DNA of 64,000 bases from Flagellimonas lutaonensis (GCF_000963865.1 NZ_CP011071.1:310001-374000), one strand, 5' to 3'. Numbered from the stretch's first letter, positions 22,865 through 31,449 are shown. Program-made: numbers and translations. Notes: generated by a model from the letters alone, not told the origin.

Positions 22865-23719
22865 TTATTTGATATTTGACCAAGTCAGGTCGCCACTTTC
22901 AATCTGCCCCACCAAATCTTGATGGTCGCTCAATAGTGCCTTTGCCCTGTCATTACCACTGTGATGACAGCAAAGTGCCGCTGCCCTGTTTTCGGCGGCA
23001 TCATCACTGGCCAAAAGCCTTTCCATGTCTTTGAGCAGGGTGCCTTCAAGGTAGTTTGTCGTAGGCCTCCATATCAAGGGGTCAATGGCACGGGATGCTG
23101 CCCATCGTTCATGGGCATAATCAGAGATGATCCTTGCTAAATCAGCATTGGCACGTTGATCGACCCCTTGCATCTTGCTCAGGTCACTGCCTATAAAAAC
23201 GGCTTTCAAGTACATTTGATTCCATTGCTGGTCATTGAAATGCAAGGTTGGGTATGGGTTGTTCAATGCAATGGCATCAAACACAGTGGCAATATTGGTT
23301 CTTAAACTATCGACAGCTATAAAACTGAACCTTCCCGGTTGGGGCAGCAGCACCAAGTACTTCAAAAACGTTTCCAGTTCTTTGCTATCTGCCATCTGTA
23401 CCAAACGCACAATCTTATCCGCAAAATGCCCAGCATCCGCTTCAAGGGCGTTTACCAACAAGGCCAATCGCCCTGTTTCGACCAAACCGGTGTTCCGTTC
23501 CAAAAGAAAATCGGCCAATTTTTTATCGTTGCACTTCGATGCATCAAACGCCCGGTCTTTAAATTTACTGCTACAGAGGCTATAGGTCAAATACAGCTCA
23601 CGCGCTGATTTTTTTTCGGTTATGGCTTTTATCTTTTGGGAAAACCAGTTTTTGGTGTCTGTATCCAAGTGCAGTTCAGCCAATTCTGAAAGCAATCTGC
23701 CAGATGCGGTATATTGCAT
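22865..23719 (-). CDS. eboA: EboA domain protein, separated from the rest of the ebo cluster
   Basis: 284 residues from ATG 23719 (MQYTASGRLLSEL). It is an all-helical protein with the conserved EboA block: IALNNPYPTLHFNDQQWNQM, LKAVFIGSDLSKMQGVDQRA, DYAHERWAASRAIDPLIWRP, then LASDDAAENRAAALCCHHSG. I recognise this block from EboA proteins of cyanobacterial and Bacteroidota ebo clusters. The biochemical role is unknown; the family has no catalytic motif. It is on the same strand as eboB-F but 4.4 kb upstream of eboB, with two plus-strand genes in between. It has its own TATCTTTG promoter at 23753-23760. An upstream in-frame extension to 23797 would pass through the promoter and is rejected. 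Confidence 0.85.
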   Translation of the reverse strand: MQYTASGRLLSELAELHLDTDTKNWFSQKIKAITEKKSARELYLTYSLCSSKFKDRAFDASKCNDKKLADFLLERNTGLVETGRLALLVNALEADAGHFADKIVRLVQMADSKELETFLKYLVLLPQPGRFSFIAVDSLRTNIATVFDAIALNNPYPTLHFNDQQWNQMYLKAVFIGSDLSKMQGVDQRANADLARIISDYAHERWAASRAIDPLIWRPTTNYLEGTLLKDMERLLASDDAAENRAAALCCHHSGNDRAKALLSDHQDLVGQIESGDLTWSNIK

Positions 23720-23752
23720 AAAAGATATGATATAATTGTTTCGGAGTATCCA

Positions 23753-23760
23753 CAAAGATA
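23753..23760 (-). promoter_or_regulatory. Bacteroidota-type promoter element TATCTTTG for eboA
   Basis: An exact TAnnTTTG match on the minus strand, 33 bases before the eboA ATG. It is back to back with the miaE promoter. Confidence 0.65.
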
Positions 23761-23812
23761 ACCATCGCTTACCATTTTTATTACGCGCTCGGGGCAATGT
23801 TTTATCTTTGCA

Positions 23813-23820
23813 TCACTAAT
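23813..23820 (+). promoter_or_regulatory. Bacteroidota-type promoter element TATCTTTG for miaE
   Basis: An exact TAnnTTTG match 16 bases before the miaE ATG, giving a leader of only about 10 bases. Confidence 0.65.
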
Positions 23821-23836
23821 CTTCAAAGTTTCAATA

Positions 23837-24418
23837 ATGCTTGGATTAAAACTTCCTACTGACCCCAGATGGGTGAACATTGTTGAGAAAAATATTGAGG
23901 AAATCCTCACCGACCATGCGTACTGCGAGCAAAAGGCAGCCAGTACCGCTATCTCACTGATCGTGGGTTTTCCTGAGAAATCAGAACTTGTCAAAGAAAT
24001 GGTGTCCCTGGCCCGTGAAGAAATGGGGCATTTCAACATGGTTCACGAGAAAATTCTGGAAAGGGGCTGGACGTTGGGACGGGAGCGTAAGGATGAATAC
24101 GTTATCGAGCTGATGAAGTTTTTTCCCAAGGGAGGCAGTCGAGAGACCCATTTGGTGCATAAATTATTGTATGCCGCACTTATAGAAGCTAGAAGCTGTG
24201 AACGCTTCAGATTATTGTCAGAAAACATACAAGATGAGGAACTTTCTGAGTTCTACCGGAAACTAATGGTCAGCGAAGCGAACCACTACACCATGTTCTT
24301 AAAGTTTGCCCGAAAATATGGTGATCGTGAAGAAGTTGACCAAAAATGGCAAGAACTGCTCGATTATGAGGCCGAATTGATGAAAGACCTCGGTAAAAAG
24401 GAGACCATGCACGGGTAG
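23837..24418 (+). CDS. miaE: tRNA-(ms2io6A)-hydroxylase
   Basis: 193 residues of the ferritin-like diiron family. MiaE hydroxylates the isopentenyl group of 2-methylthio-N6-isopentenyladenosine at position 37 of tRNAs in an oxygen-dependent reaction. The diiron ligands fall in HAYCEQKAAS, AREEMGHFNMVHE, EARSCERFRLL and VSEANHYTMFLKFA, the two EX(n)EXXH sets of the family. The gene is monocistronic, with its own promoter, and converges with ppx, with only 2 bases between the two stop codons. Confidence 0.93.
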   Translation: MLGLKLPTDPRWVNIVEKNIEEILTDHAYCEQKAASTAISLIVGFPEKSELVKEMVSLAREEMGHFNMVHEKILERGWTLGRERKDEYVIELMKFFPKGGSRETHLVHKLLYAALIEARSCERFRLLSENIQDEELSEFYRKLMVSEANHYTMFLKFARKYGDREEVDQKWQELLDYEAELMKDLGKKETMHG

Positions 24419-24420
24419 GG

Positions 24421-25308
24421 TCAACTTTCCCTGTAATACAATGTTTTGATAATGCCATCGGATAGTCCGATTTGCGGTACATGTATTTTCTTTGCCCCGC
24501 TCCATTTTGCCGCCGACAAGAATATCCGCGTTGCAGGTACGATAACATCGGCCCTATCTGGGTTCAGCCCCAATTCAGCGACACAATCGTCATAGTCCAT
24601 ACTATCTAAAAAGTGGTACTGGGCATTCAGCCAAATGTATGAGAGGGGCTGACCCTGTTTACGGCCCGACATTTTGTGCAATTTATTGATATTGCCCCCA
24701 GAGCCGATTATTTCAACCTTTTGATAGGTCTTCACATGGGTGGTGACCCAATCTTTGATTTGTGTCCATATACTGTCGCTCACCAGATTATTGAGCAAAC
24801 GAACGGTGCCTATTTTGAACGATTTTGAAACCAATACCTTATTGCCCGAAAAAAGGGTAAATTCTGTACTGCCGCCACCAACATCTACATACAGATAGGT
24901 GATGTCTGATTGCATAAGGTTTTTAAGGTCGGTCGAAGCGATGATCGAAGCTTCCTTCTTGCCATCGATTACTTCAATTTTGATTCCAGATTCATCATAT
25001 ACCCTCTCGACCACCTCTTGACCATTATTGGCCTCTCTGATTGCTGAAGTGGCGCAGGCCATATATTTTTCAACACCATGTACCTCCATCAGTAATTTGA
25101 ACGCATGCATGGCCTTTACGATCCGCTCTTGGTTTCTGTCTGATATTTCACCGATGGTAAAAGAGTCTTCCCCTAAACGAATGGGCACCCGAATGAGCGC
25201 ATTTTTTCTAAATTGTGGATTTTTGCCCTCCTCTTCAATCACGTTGTGTATCAGCAACCGAATAGCGTTGGATCCAATATCGATTGCTGCAAGTTTTCGA
25301 ATGACCAT
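24421..25308 (-). CDS. ppx: Exopolyphosphatase / pppGpp phosphatase family protein
   Basis: 295 residues of the Ppx/GppA family, which has the actin-like fold and removes terminal phosphate from polyphosphate or hydrolyses pppGpp. The N-terminal phosphate-binding motif AAIDIGSNAIRLL (from residue 7) and the second motif YLYVDVGGGSTEFTLF are clear, and IGSGGNINKL gives the third. At about 300 residues it is the short two-domain form without the HD-type C-terminal domains of E. coli Ppx. It follows ppk1 by 9 bases, so polyphosphate synthesis and breakdown are encoded together. Confidence 0.92.
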   Translation of the reverse strand: MVIRKLAAIDIGSNAIRLLIHNVIEEEGKNPQFRKNALIRVPIRLGEDSFTIGEISDRNQERIVKAMHAFKLLMEVHGVEKYMACATSAIREANNGQEVVERVYDESGIKIEVIDGKKEASIIASTDLKNLMQSDITYLYVDVGGGSTEFTLFSGNKVLVSKSFKIGTVRLLNNLVSDSIWTQIKDWVTTHVKTYQKVEIIGSGGNINKLHKMSGRKQGQPLSYIWLNAQYHFLDSMDYDDCVAELGLNPDRADVIVPATRIFLSAAKWSGAKKIHVPQIGLSDGIIKTLYYRES

Positions 25309-25317
25309 TGTGTTTGG

Positions 25318-27399
25318 CTATGATTCCAATTTCCTTAGATAATAATCGTACATGGCAAATTGTGAACGTACCTTGGGGCCGTTGGCCTTTCGATAGGCAT
25401 TGTCTTGGGCCTCTGAAAAGACCCTGGCCTTCACATTGTCGCTCCAACTGATCTCGAAGGTATCGATAAGTTCTTGCTTTATATCCTCATCATAGATGGG
25501 GCAGCCCACCTCAACACGATAGTCAAGGTTTCTTGTCATCCAATCCGCAGAAGATATATATACCTTTGGGTCGCCGTTATTGGCAAAAATGAACAATCTG
25601 GGGTGTTCCAAGAACTTATCGACCACACTGATGGCCTCGATGTTCTCGCTCATGCCCTCGACCCCGGGAATCAGGCAACAAATTCCCCTGATGATCAACT
25701 GGATCTTTACCCCTGCCCTGCTGGCCTCATAGAGCTTATCTACCATTTTGTACGAGGTAAAACTGTTCATCTTTATTTTGATGTACGCTTCTTTACCCAT
25801 GATTGCATTGGCAATTTCGTTGTCTATCAACCTATTAAAAACATTTTTGGTGTAATGCGGCGAAACAATGAGGTGCTTGTACTTGTTGATCTTGTAGGAG
25901 GTCTCAAAAAAGTCAAAGACCTTGTTCAACTCTTTCAAAATACCATCATGTGCCGTGAACAGGGTGTAGTCTGTATACACACGGGCCGTTGATTCGTTGA
26001 AATTACCCGTACTGACAAAGCCGTATCGCTTAATGCCCTTTTCTTCTTCGCGCTCGATCAAACAGATCTTGCTGTGCACCTTTAACCCGGGTATACCAAA
26101 TATTAGCTTTACCCCTTCTTCTTGCAGTTGGTTGGCATATTCAATATTGGCCTGCTCATCAAAACGGGCCTGCAGCTCGATCTGCACCGTTACCTGCTTG
26201 CCATTTTTAGCAGCGTTGATCAACGCCGCTGCCACCTGTGAGTTATTGGCCAAGCGATATACGGTGATCTTGATGGCCCTGACCTTTGGATCCAAGGCCG
26301 CCTCTTTCAAAAACTTGATAACATACGAAAACGTATGATAGGGCACATATTGCAGGTAATCTTTTTTGGCGATGCTCTCAAAAAGGCTTCCTTCAAAACT
26401 GAACCCCTTGACCGGGAGCGGTTTGATCTTTTCATAAAGCAAATCGGTACGGCCCAAGCTTGGGAACCCCATATAATCTCTCCTATTGTGGTAGCGCCCA
26501 CCTGGTATTACGCTGTCGTTTTCTGCGATGCCCATCTTCTCTTTGAGATATTTCAGCGTATCGCGTGCTATGCTTTTGTCATAGACAAAGCGTACCGGAT
26601 CGCTGATTTTTCTGTGTTCAACGCTGGAAGAGATCTTTTCGATGAAGCTTTTGCTCAAGTCATTGTCTATATCGAGCTCGGCATCGCGGGTAATCTTGAT
26701 CATATGGGCCGATATGGACTCATAATCGAACATGGTGAAAATCTTATCAAGGCAAAATCTGATAAGGTCATCTAGAATAATGATATAATCTTTTCCATCT
26801 TTTCTGGGAAGCACCACAAAACGGTCAATGCCCTTCGGAATCTCAATCAGCGCATATTGCAACTCTTTCCGTTTCTTCAAAAGCCCTCCCGTTTCACTGT
26901 TCAAGACCATTTTTACGGCCAAATAGGCCGCAGTATCTTTCAATACGGGAAACTGTGTCACGTCGTTGAGGATTATGATCATCAACTCGGGACTGACCTT
27001 TTTCTGAAAATAGTCTTTGATGAACTCTGCCTGGTCATCGGTGACCCCTTCTTCGTTGACAATAAAAATATTCTGTGCCTCAAGTTCATCTTCAATATGC
27101 TTTAGAATCTCGATGCTTTTTGACTGTTGTGCGATGACAATCTTGGTAATCTCTTCCAACAGGTCTTTGGCGCGTTCGCCCCCCAAGACACTTTTTCCCT
27201 TTTTACCGGCATCAACGATACGTTTCACCGTAGCGTAGCGCACTTTGAAAAACTCATCAAGGTTGTTGCTGAAAATACCCAAAAACCGTAGCCTTTCGAT
27301 CAAAGGCACGTTCTCATCCGCACTCTCTTGCAATACCCTTTCATTAAAATGTAACCAGCTAATCTCACGGTTTATGTACTCGTTGTTCAGTTTCGTCAT
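25318..27399 (-). CDS. ppk1: Polyphosphate kinase 1
   Basis: 693 residues, full length for PPK1, which polymerises the gamma-phosphate of ATP into polyphosphate and is also reversible. The N domain (REISWLHFNERVLQEA-type start, here ending QESADE), the head domain and the two phospholipase D-like C domains are all present. The autophosphorylated catalytic His is His442 in GLKVHSKICLIER; the second conserved His lies in LEHPRLFIFAN. It sits between sixA (4 bases apart) and ppx (9 bases) in one operon. SixA-type phosphatases act on phosphohistidine, and PPK1 works through a phosphohistidine intermediate, which makes the neighbourhood functionally suggestive. Confidence 0.96.
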   Translation of the reverse strand: MTKLNNEYINREISWLHFNERVLQESADENVPLIERLRFLGIFSNNLDEFFKVRYATVKRIVDAGKKGKSVLGGERAKDLLEEITKIVIAQQSKSIEILKHIEDELEAQNIFIVNEEGVTDDQAEFIKDYFQKKVSPELMIIILNDVTQFPVLKDTAAYLAVKMVLNSETGGLLKKRKELQYALIEIPKGIDRFVVLPRKDGKDYIIILDDLIRFCLDKIFTMFDYESISAHMIKITRDAELDIDNDLSKSFIEKISSSVEHRKISDPVRFVYDKSIARDTLKYLKEKMGIAENDSVIPGGRYHNRRDYMGFPSLGRTDLLYEKIKPLPVKGFSFEGSLFESIAKKDYLQYVPYHTFSYVIKFLKEAALDPKVRAIKITVYRLANNSQVAAALINAAKNGKQVTVQIELQARFDEQANIEYANQLQEEGVKLIFGIPGLKVHSKICLIEREEEKGIKRYGFVSTGNFNESTARVYTDYTLFTAHDGILKELNKVFDFFETSYKINKYKHLIVSPHYTKNVFNRLIDNEIANAIMGKEAYIKIKMNSFTSYKMVDKLYEASRAGVKIQLIIRGICCLIPGVEGMSENIEAISVVDKFLEHPRLFIFANNGDPKVYISSADWMTRNLDYRVEVGCPIYDEDIKQELIDTFEISWSDNVKARVFSEAQDNAYRKANGPKVRSQFAMYDYYLRKLES

Positions 27400-27403
27400 A
27401 TTG

Positions 27404-27892
27404 CTACTTTAAATGCTTTGGAAAAATTACCTGTTCTGTTTTCCCTTTAGAAATCGATTCCCATGTTGTTTGCTCGAACCGAATCTGCACCAACCCTGAA
27501 GTGGTAACGTTTTCAATGTACCGGTCGCCCCAAGTATTGGCCAAATTGGTAAAGGCATAGTTATGGCCGAATATCATTACCGCGTTTAAACTGTCATCCA
27601 GTGTTTTTAAGAAAGATTGCACAGCAGCGCCCGAAAAATCATATAGGTCATCTACAATTTGGACCTTTTGGAGGTCAAACTTCAAATTTCTTGAAAAGAT
27701 CATCGCTGTATGCAGTGCCCGGTTCGCCGGACTAGAAAAGACAAAATCGATTGCCGGTCTGTCTTTTAAAAACGTCTTTGAAACCAAGTGGGCATCATTG
27801 ATTCCCCTTTCTTTTAGAGGCCTGTCTCTGTCGGCCACGTCATATTCCCATGATGACTTGCCGTGCCTGACCATTATCAATCTCTTCATCAT
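27404..27892 (-). CDS. sixA: SixA-type histidine phosphatase
   Basis: 162 residues of the histidine phosphatase (phosphoglycerate mutase-like) superfamily. The catalytic motif is LIMVRHGKSSWEY with the nucleophile His at residue 10; supporting residues lie in RPLKERG, FSSPANRALHTA and MIFGHNYAF, whose His completes the active site. SixA proteins dephosphorylate phosphohistidine residues in signalling proteins. The gene is between pdxH and ppk1, with 4 bases to ppk1. Either of two adjacent ATG codons (27892 or 27889) can start it. Confidence 0.88.
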   Translation of the reverse strand: MMKRLIMVRHGKSSWEYDVADRDRPLKERGINDAHLVSKTFLKDRPAIDFVFSSPANRALHTAMIFSRNLKFDLQKVQIVDDLYDFSGAAVQSFLKTLDDSLNAVMIFGHNYAFTNLANTWGDRYIENVTTSGLVQIRFEQTTWESISKGKTEQVIFPKHLK

Positions 27893-27900
27893 TACAGTTT

Positions 27901-28548
27901 TTAAGGTGCCAAACGTTCAATTTTCCAATTATAGTCTTCTTGCAATGTATAGCGTATACGATCGTGCAACCTGTTGGGCCTACCCTGCCAAAACTCTATA
28001 CTGAACGGTCGCACCAAATAGCCGCCCCAATTTTTGGGTCGTTCAATTTCCTTTCCTTCATATTTTTTTTCGAGCTTCTTCATCTCTTGTTCCAGAACGG
28101 CCCTTGAGGGGACCACCTCACTTTGGTTTGAGACCAATGCACCCAACTGACTCCCTCGCGGGCGGCTCTCAAAATACCCGTCGGAAAGGTTCTCCGCTAT
28201 CTTTTCTGCCTTGCCCTTTATGATTACCTGCCGTTCAAGGGTGGGCCAAAAGAAAGACAGGCAGACCGCAGGATTCTTCTCTATGGCCCTGCCCTTCTCG
28301 CTGTTGTAGTTCGTATAGAATATGAACCCTTCGTACGTAAACTTTTTCATAAGCACCACGCGGCTTTTGGGGTATCCATCAAGGCCATGGGTGGCTATTG
28401 TCATGGCATTGGGCTCATCCATGCTATCGGTGGCCTCAACCTCATAAAACCATTTTTGGAACAATTCCAAGGGGTTTTCAGGAATTGCATTCTCGATCAA
28501 CTCGCTCTTTTCGTACGATTTTCGGTAATCGCTCAAATCTTTTTGCAT
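27901..28548 (-). CDS. pdxH: Pyridoxamine 5'-phosphate oxidase
   Basis: 215 residues from ATG 28548 (MQKDLSDYRKSYEK), the normal start of the family; an ATG seven codons upstream is less likely. PdxH uses FMN and oxygen to convert pyridoxamine or pyridoxine 5'-phosphate to pyridoxal 5'-phosphate in the cytoplasm. Signature segments are EPNAMTIATHGLDGYPKSRVV, FYTNYNSEKGRAIEKNP, ESRPRGSQLGALVSNQS and the C-terminal WQGRPNRLHDRIRY (sequences trimmed). It is 8 bases upstream of sixA and begins 63 bases after rnz on the same strand. Confidence 0.95.
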   Translation of the reverse strand: MQKDLSDYRKSYEKSELIENAIPENPLELFQKWFYEVEATDSMDEPNAMTIATHGLDGYPKSRVVLMKKFTYEGFIFYTNYNSEKGRAIEKNPAVCLSFFWPTLERQVIIKGKAEKIAENLSDGYFESRPRGSQLGALVSNQSEVVPSRAVLEQEMKKLEKKYEGKEIERPKNWGGYLVRPFSIEFWQGRPNRLHDRIRYTLQEDYNWKIERLAP

Positions 28549-28610
28549 GTCCCCGATGGTTTCAAACAAATTTCAACAAAACAGGGCAGAAGATAAAAGA
28601 ATGTTGGTAT

Positions 28611-29534
28611 TTATTGTGAAAGATTGCCTGAAAAATCAAATACTTTGCCATCATCGGCCAATGCTACCCTGTCAAAATGAGCTTCGGCCTCTTTTTTAAA
28701 GAGCTCCAATGAACCGTAGCGCATTGAGTAATGCCCTAAGATCAGTGTGCCAACATCGGCCAATTTTGCGATTTTGGCAGCCTGCGCCGCGGTCGAGTGT
28801 TTGGTTTTAAGGGCAAGGTGTTCATCTGAGGTCAAGAAAGTTGATTCGTGGTAAAGCACATGTACCTTTCGAAGGAAATTGACAAGGCCCTCGTCATAGA
28901 CGGTGTCGCTACAAAAGGCATAGCTCTTGGGCGGTTCAGGGTCATGGGTCAACAATTCGTTGAATATGGTTTTGCCCTCGGTATCAGTGCCATCGCTACC
29001 TTGTTTGATCAGGTTGAACTGGCTTTTGTCAACGCCATATTTTCGGGCTGCCGCTATGTTGAGTTTGCGCAATGCCGGTTTCTCCTTAAAAAGAAAACCA
29101 TTGGTATAGATGCGGTGCTTGAGCGGAATGGTTTCTACCGTGACCTTATCATCCTCAAAAATAAGCTCTGAGCCTTTTGAACCGAGCTCATGGAATAGTA
29201 ACGGATAGGTTGTCCAAGAATCGCCCAGTTTCAGCATAAGGGTGATGGCCTCTTTGATTCCTTTGGGCCCATATATATGAAGCTCTTTTTTCCTGCCCAA
29301 AAGCCTGAACGTGGATACGAGTCCCGGCAGGCCAAAAAAATGATCTCCATGCAAATGCGATATGAACACATGGTTGATGCGCGAGAACTTGATCTTGTTC
29401 TTTCTGAGCTGAACTTGGGTGCCCTCTCCACAATCGATCAAAAAAAGATGGTTGCGAATTTCGAGTACCTGCGCGGTAGGGTTGGTCAAGGCCCTTGGGG
29501 TTGCCGAATAACAGCCGAGAATATGAACTTTCAT
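28611..29534 (-). CDS. rnz: Ribonuclease Z
   Basis: 307 residues of the beta-lactamase-fold tRNase Z family, which cuts the 3' trailer from tRNA precursors. The zinc-binding motif is HLHGDHFFGLPGL with His60, His62, Asp64 and His65. Other family features are LFLIDCGEGTQVQLRK, the PxxKxLxGP-like KELHIYGPKG, CSDTVYDEG, and the C-terminal GHYSMRYGS. It overlaps the small upstream gene by 4 bases (ATGA), so translation is coupled. This genome has tRNA-type sequences without encoded CCA (as in the remnant at 2839), so the enzyme would be needed before CCA addition. Confidence 0.95.
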   Translation of the reverse strand: MKVHILGCYSATPRALTNPTAQVLEIRNHLFLIDCGEGTQVQLRKNKIKFSRINHVFISHLHGDHFFGLPGLVSTFRLLGRKKELHIYGPKGIKEAITLMLKLGDSWTTYPLLFHELGSKGSELIFEDDKVTVETIPLKHRIYTNGFLFKEKPALRKLNIAAARKYGVDKSQFNLIKQGSDGTDTEGKTIFNELLTHDPEPPKSYAFCSDTVYDEGLVNFLRKVHVLYHESTFLTSDEHLALKTKHSTAAQAAKIAKLADVGTLILGHYSMRYGSLELFKKEAEAHFDRVALADDGKVFDFSGNLSQ

Positions 29535-29863
29535 AGGTCCAGATCCCGTTCAATCTCTTCCATTTCAATGATGTCCTTTGCCTCTTGGGTCGTAGGTACT
29601 ACGCACATTTCATCAGGCACTTCATCATACGTCACTTTGTCGGTGACCAATACAAACGATTTTTTTGCAACTCGGTGTTGGTTTGAAAGTTCCAAGAACT
29701 CCAAAATATCATCGGCGGTCAACTTGTCAAATGAGAACAAGTTTACCACGATGTTGTCGTGCTTTAATTTAGGGTATGCATTTCTAAGGTTTTGCAAGAA
29801 GGTCTTCAGTGAGATGTTTTCTTGAAACACTATAGTGGTTGCACCATCTTTGTCAAAAATCAT
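29531..29863 (-). CDS. Conserved small protein upstream of rnz, STAS-like
   Basis: 110 residues with alternating strand/helix pattern (TTIVFQENISLKTFLQNL, NIVVNLFSFDKLTADDILEF, SFVLVTDKVTYDEVPDEM) and an acidic C-terminus. The pattern resembles a STAS-like or small alpha/beta domain, but no catalytic or binding motif is evident. It begins 1 base after the pyrB stop and overlaps rnz by 4 bases. In this family such genes are sometimes misannotated as part of ribonuclease Z because of that coupling. The function is unknown. Confidence 0.75.
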   Translation of the reverse strand: MIFDKDGATTIVFQENISLKTFLQNLRNAYPKLKHDNIVVNLFSFDKLTADDILEFLELSNQHRVAKKSFVLVTDKVTYDEVPDEMCVVPTTQEAKDIIEMEEIERDLDL

Positions 29864-29864
29864 C

Positions 29865-30791
29865 TTATTTTATTTTAGAAGCCAATAAGTAAATAACCGC
29901 CATACGAATCGCCACTCCATTTTCAACCTGCTCAAGGATAATGGATTGGTTCGAATCTGCCACATCACTTGTAATTTCAACGCCCCTGTTTATGGGTCCG
30001 GGGTGCATGATCACAATTTGCTTGTCCAATCGATCTAATATCGCCTTGTTTACCCCGAACTGCTGGGTATATTCACGGGTAGAGGGAAAATAACTGACCT
30101 CCATGCGTTCGTTTTGAATGCGTAGCATATTGGCAACATCGCACCATTGCAATGCATTGAAAAGATTGGTTTCAACAGAGACTCCCAATGATTCGATATG
30201 CTTGGGTATCAAAGTCTTCGGGCCGCACACCTTGACATTTGCCCCCTGCAGTTTCAGGGCGAAAATATTCGATAGGGCCACCCTAGAATGCAATATATCG
30301 CCCACAATGAGCACATTTTTACCCGCTACGGTGCCCAGTTTTTCCTTAATGGAATACGAATCGAGCAGTGCTTGTGTAGGGTGCTCATGGGCCCCATCAC
30401 CGGCATTGATAATGGAAGCGTTGACGTGTTTTGCCAAAAAAATGCCGGCGCCGGGGTTCGGGTGGCGCATCACCACCATATCAACTTTCATCGAAAGTAT
30501 ATTGTTCACCGTATCAATCAGGGTCTCGCCTTTCTTGACAGACGATTGCGATGCAGAAAAATTTATGACATCGGCCGACAAGCGTTTTTCGGCCAGCTCG
30601 AATGAAAGTTTGGTACGTGTACTGTTCTCGAAAAAGATGTTGGCAATGGTGATATCGCGCAAGGTGGGCACCTTTTTGATGGAACGGTTGATAACCTCTT
30701 TAAAATGGTCGGCAGTTTCAAATATGAGCTCTATATCCTTTTGGTTCAGATATTTGATTCCCAGTAAGTGGTTAACGCTCAATTCCCTCAT
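29865..30791 (-). CDS. pyrB: Aspartate carbamoyltransferase, catalytic subunit
   Basis: 308 residues, the usual length. PyrB joins carbamoyl phosphate and aspartate in the first committed step of pyrimidine synthesis. The carbamoyl-phosphate motif is FFENSTRTKLSFE (Ser57-Thr60). Other family features are VMRHPNPGAG, GDGAHEHPTQALLDSYSI (trimmed) and IMHPGPINRGVEI near the C-terminus. It lies 4 bases after pyrR in the same operon, consistent with control by pyrimidine nucleotides. There is no pyrI regulatory-subunit gene next to it. Confidence 0.95.
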   Translation of the reverse strand: MRELSVNHLLGIKYLNQKDIELIFETADHFKEVINRSIKKVPTLRDITIANIFFENSTRTKLSFELAEKRLSADVINFSASQSSVKKGETLIDTVNNILSMKVDMVVMRHPNPGAGIFLAKHVNASIINAGDGAHEHPTQALLDSYSIKEKLGTVAGKNVLIVGDILHSRVALSNIFALKLQGANVKVCGPKTLIPKHIESLGVSVETNLFNALQWCDVANMLRIQNERMEVSYFPSTREYTQQFGVNKAILDRLDKQIVIMHPGPINRGVEITSDVADSNQSIILEQVENGVAIRMAVIYLLASKIK

Positions 30792-30795
30792 TATT

Positions 30796-31335
30796 TCACT
30801 TATTTACCAAATAAACCACATCTTTTCCATCATTTTCCTTCCACATGACCTTTACTTTTTCTTCATTGATGGCATCGACCTGCCGTCCCTTGTAGTTCGG
30901 CTGTATGGGCAAATGCCTGCTAAAACGCCTATCTATCAATGTTAAAAGTTCAATTTCTTCTGGTCTGCCAAACGATTGTATGGCCGTGAGTGCCGCCCTG
31001 ATGCTGCGTCCTGTATAGAGCACATCGTCGATAAAGACAACTTTTTTGTTCTCTACCAAAAAATCGATTTTGGTCATGTTCGCTTCCAAAATCTTGTCGC
31101 CCCTTCTAAAATCATCTCTATAAAACGTAATGTCCAAAGAGCCGAGTTTTATGTTTTCAACGCCATATTCCTCGCTCAATAGCTTGGTCAGCCGTTCGGC
31201 CAAGTAAATACCCCGTGGCTGAATACCTATCAACACAGTGTCTTTGAAGTCGAGATGGTTTTCAAGTAATTGACAGGCCAGGCGATGGAGAATAATTTGG
31301 ATTTCTTTGGAGGAAAGCAGCACTCTCTGACTCAT
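30796..31335 (-). CDS. pyrR: Bifunctional pyr operon regulator / uracil phosphoribosyltransferase
   Basis: 179 residues from ATG 31335 (MSQRVLLSSKEIQIILHRLA). The promoter element at 31373-31380 would start transcription near 31366, so the longer start at 31365 has no leader and is rejected. PyrR is a phosphoribosyltransferase-fold protein that senses UMP and controls pyr genes in several bacteria. The PRPP loop is VVFIDDVLYTGRSIRAAL; other motifs are GIQPRGIYLAERL and LIDRRFSRHLPIQPNYKG. I see no clear anti-terminator/terminator pair in the short leader, so RNA attenuation of the Bacillus type is not supported here. Confidence 0.93.
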   Translation of the reverse strand: MSQRVLLSSKEIQIILHRLACQLLENHLDFKDTVLIGIQPRGIYLAERLTKLLSEEYGVENIKLGSLDITFYRDDFRRGDKILEANMTKIDFLVENKKVVFIDDVLYTGRSIRAALTAIQSFGRPEEIELLTLIDRRFSRHLPIQPNYKGRQVDAINEEKVKVMWKENDGKDVVYLVNK

Positions 31336-31372
31336 GGGCTTTGCACTGGCTCGTTTGTTTGACAAAAGTAAT

Positions 31373-31380
31373 CATTTCTA
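31373..31380 (-). promoter_or_regulatory. Bacteroidota-type promoter element TACTTTTG for pyrR-pyrB
   Basis: An exact TAnnTTTG match on the minus strand, 38 bases before the pyrR ATG at 31335 and just downstream of the rpsA terminator. Confidence 0.65.
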
Positions 31381-31396
31381 CAAAACCATTCTGCAC

Positions 31397-31427
31397 AAAA
31401 AAAGCCCTGACGTTACGTCAGGGCTTT
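31397..31427 (-). terminator. Rho-independent terminator of rpsA
   Basis: AAAGCCCTGACG (31401-31412) pairs perfectly with CGTCAGGGCTTT (31416-31427) around a three-base loop. On the minus strand a run of U follows. It lies 23 bases past the rpsA stop. Confidence 0.9.
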
Positions 31428-31449
31428 ACTGTTCTTAAAATGAAAGTGC

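Noticed and set aside
31336-31396. PyrR-binding attenuator or riboswitch before pyrR
   Set aside because: Only about 30 bases separate the likely transcript start from the ATG and no alternative hairpins are present; the hairpin at 31401-31427 belongs to rpsA.
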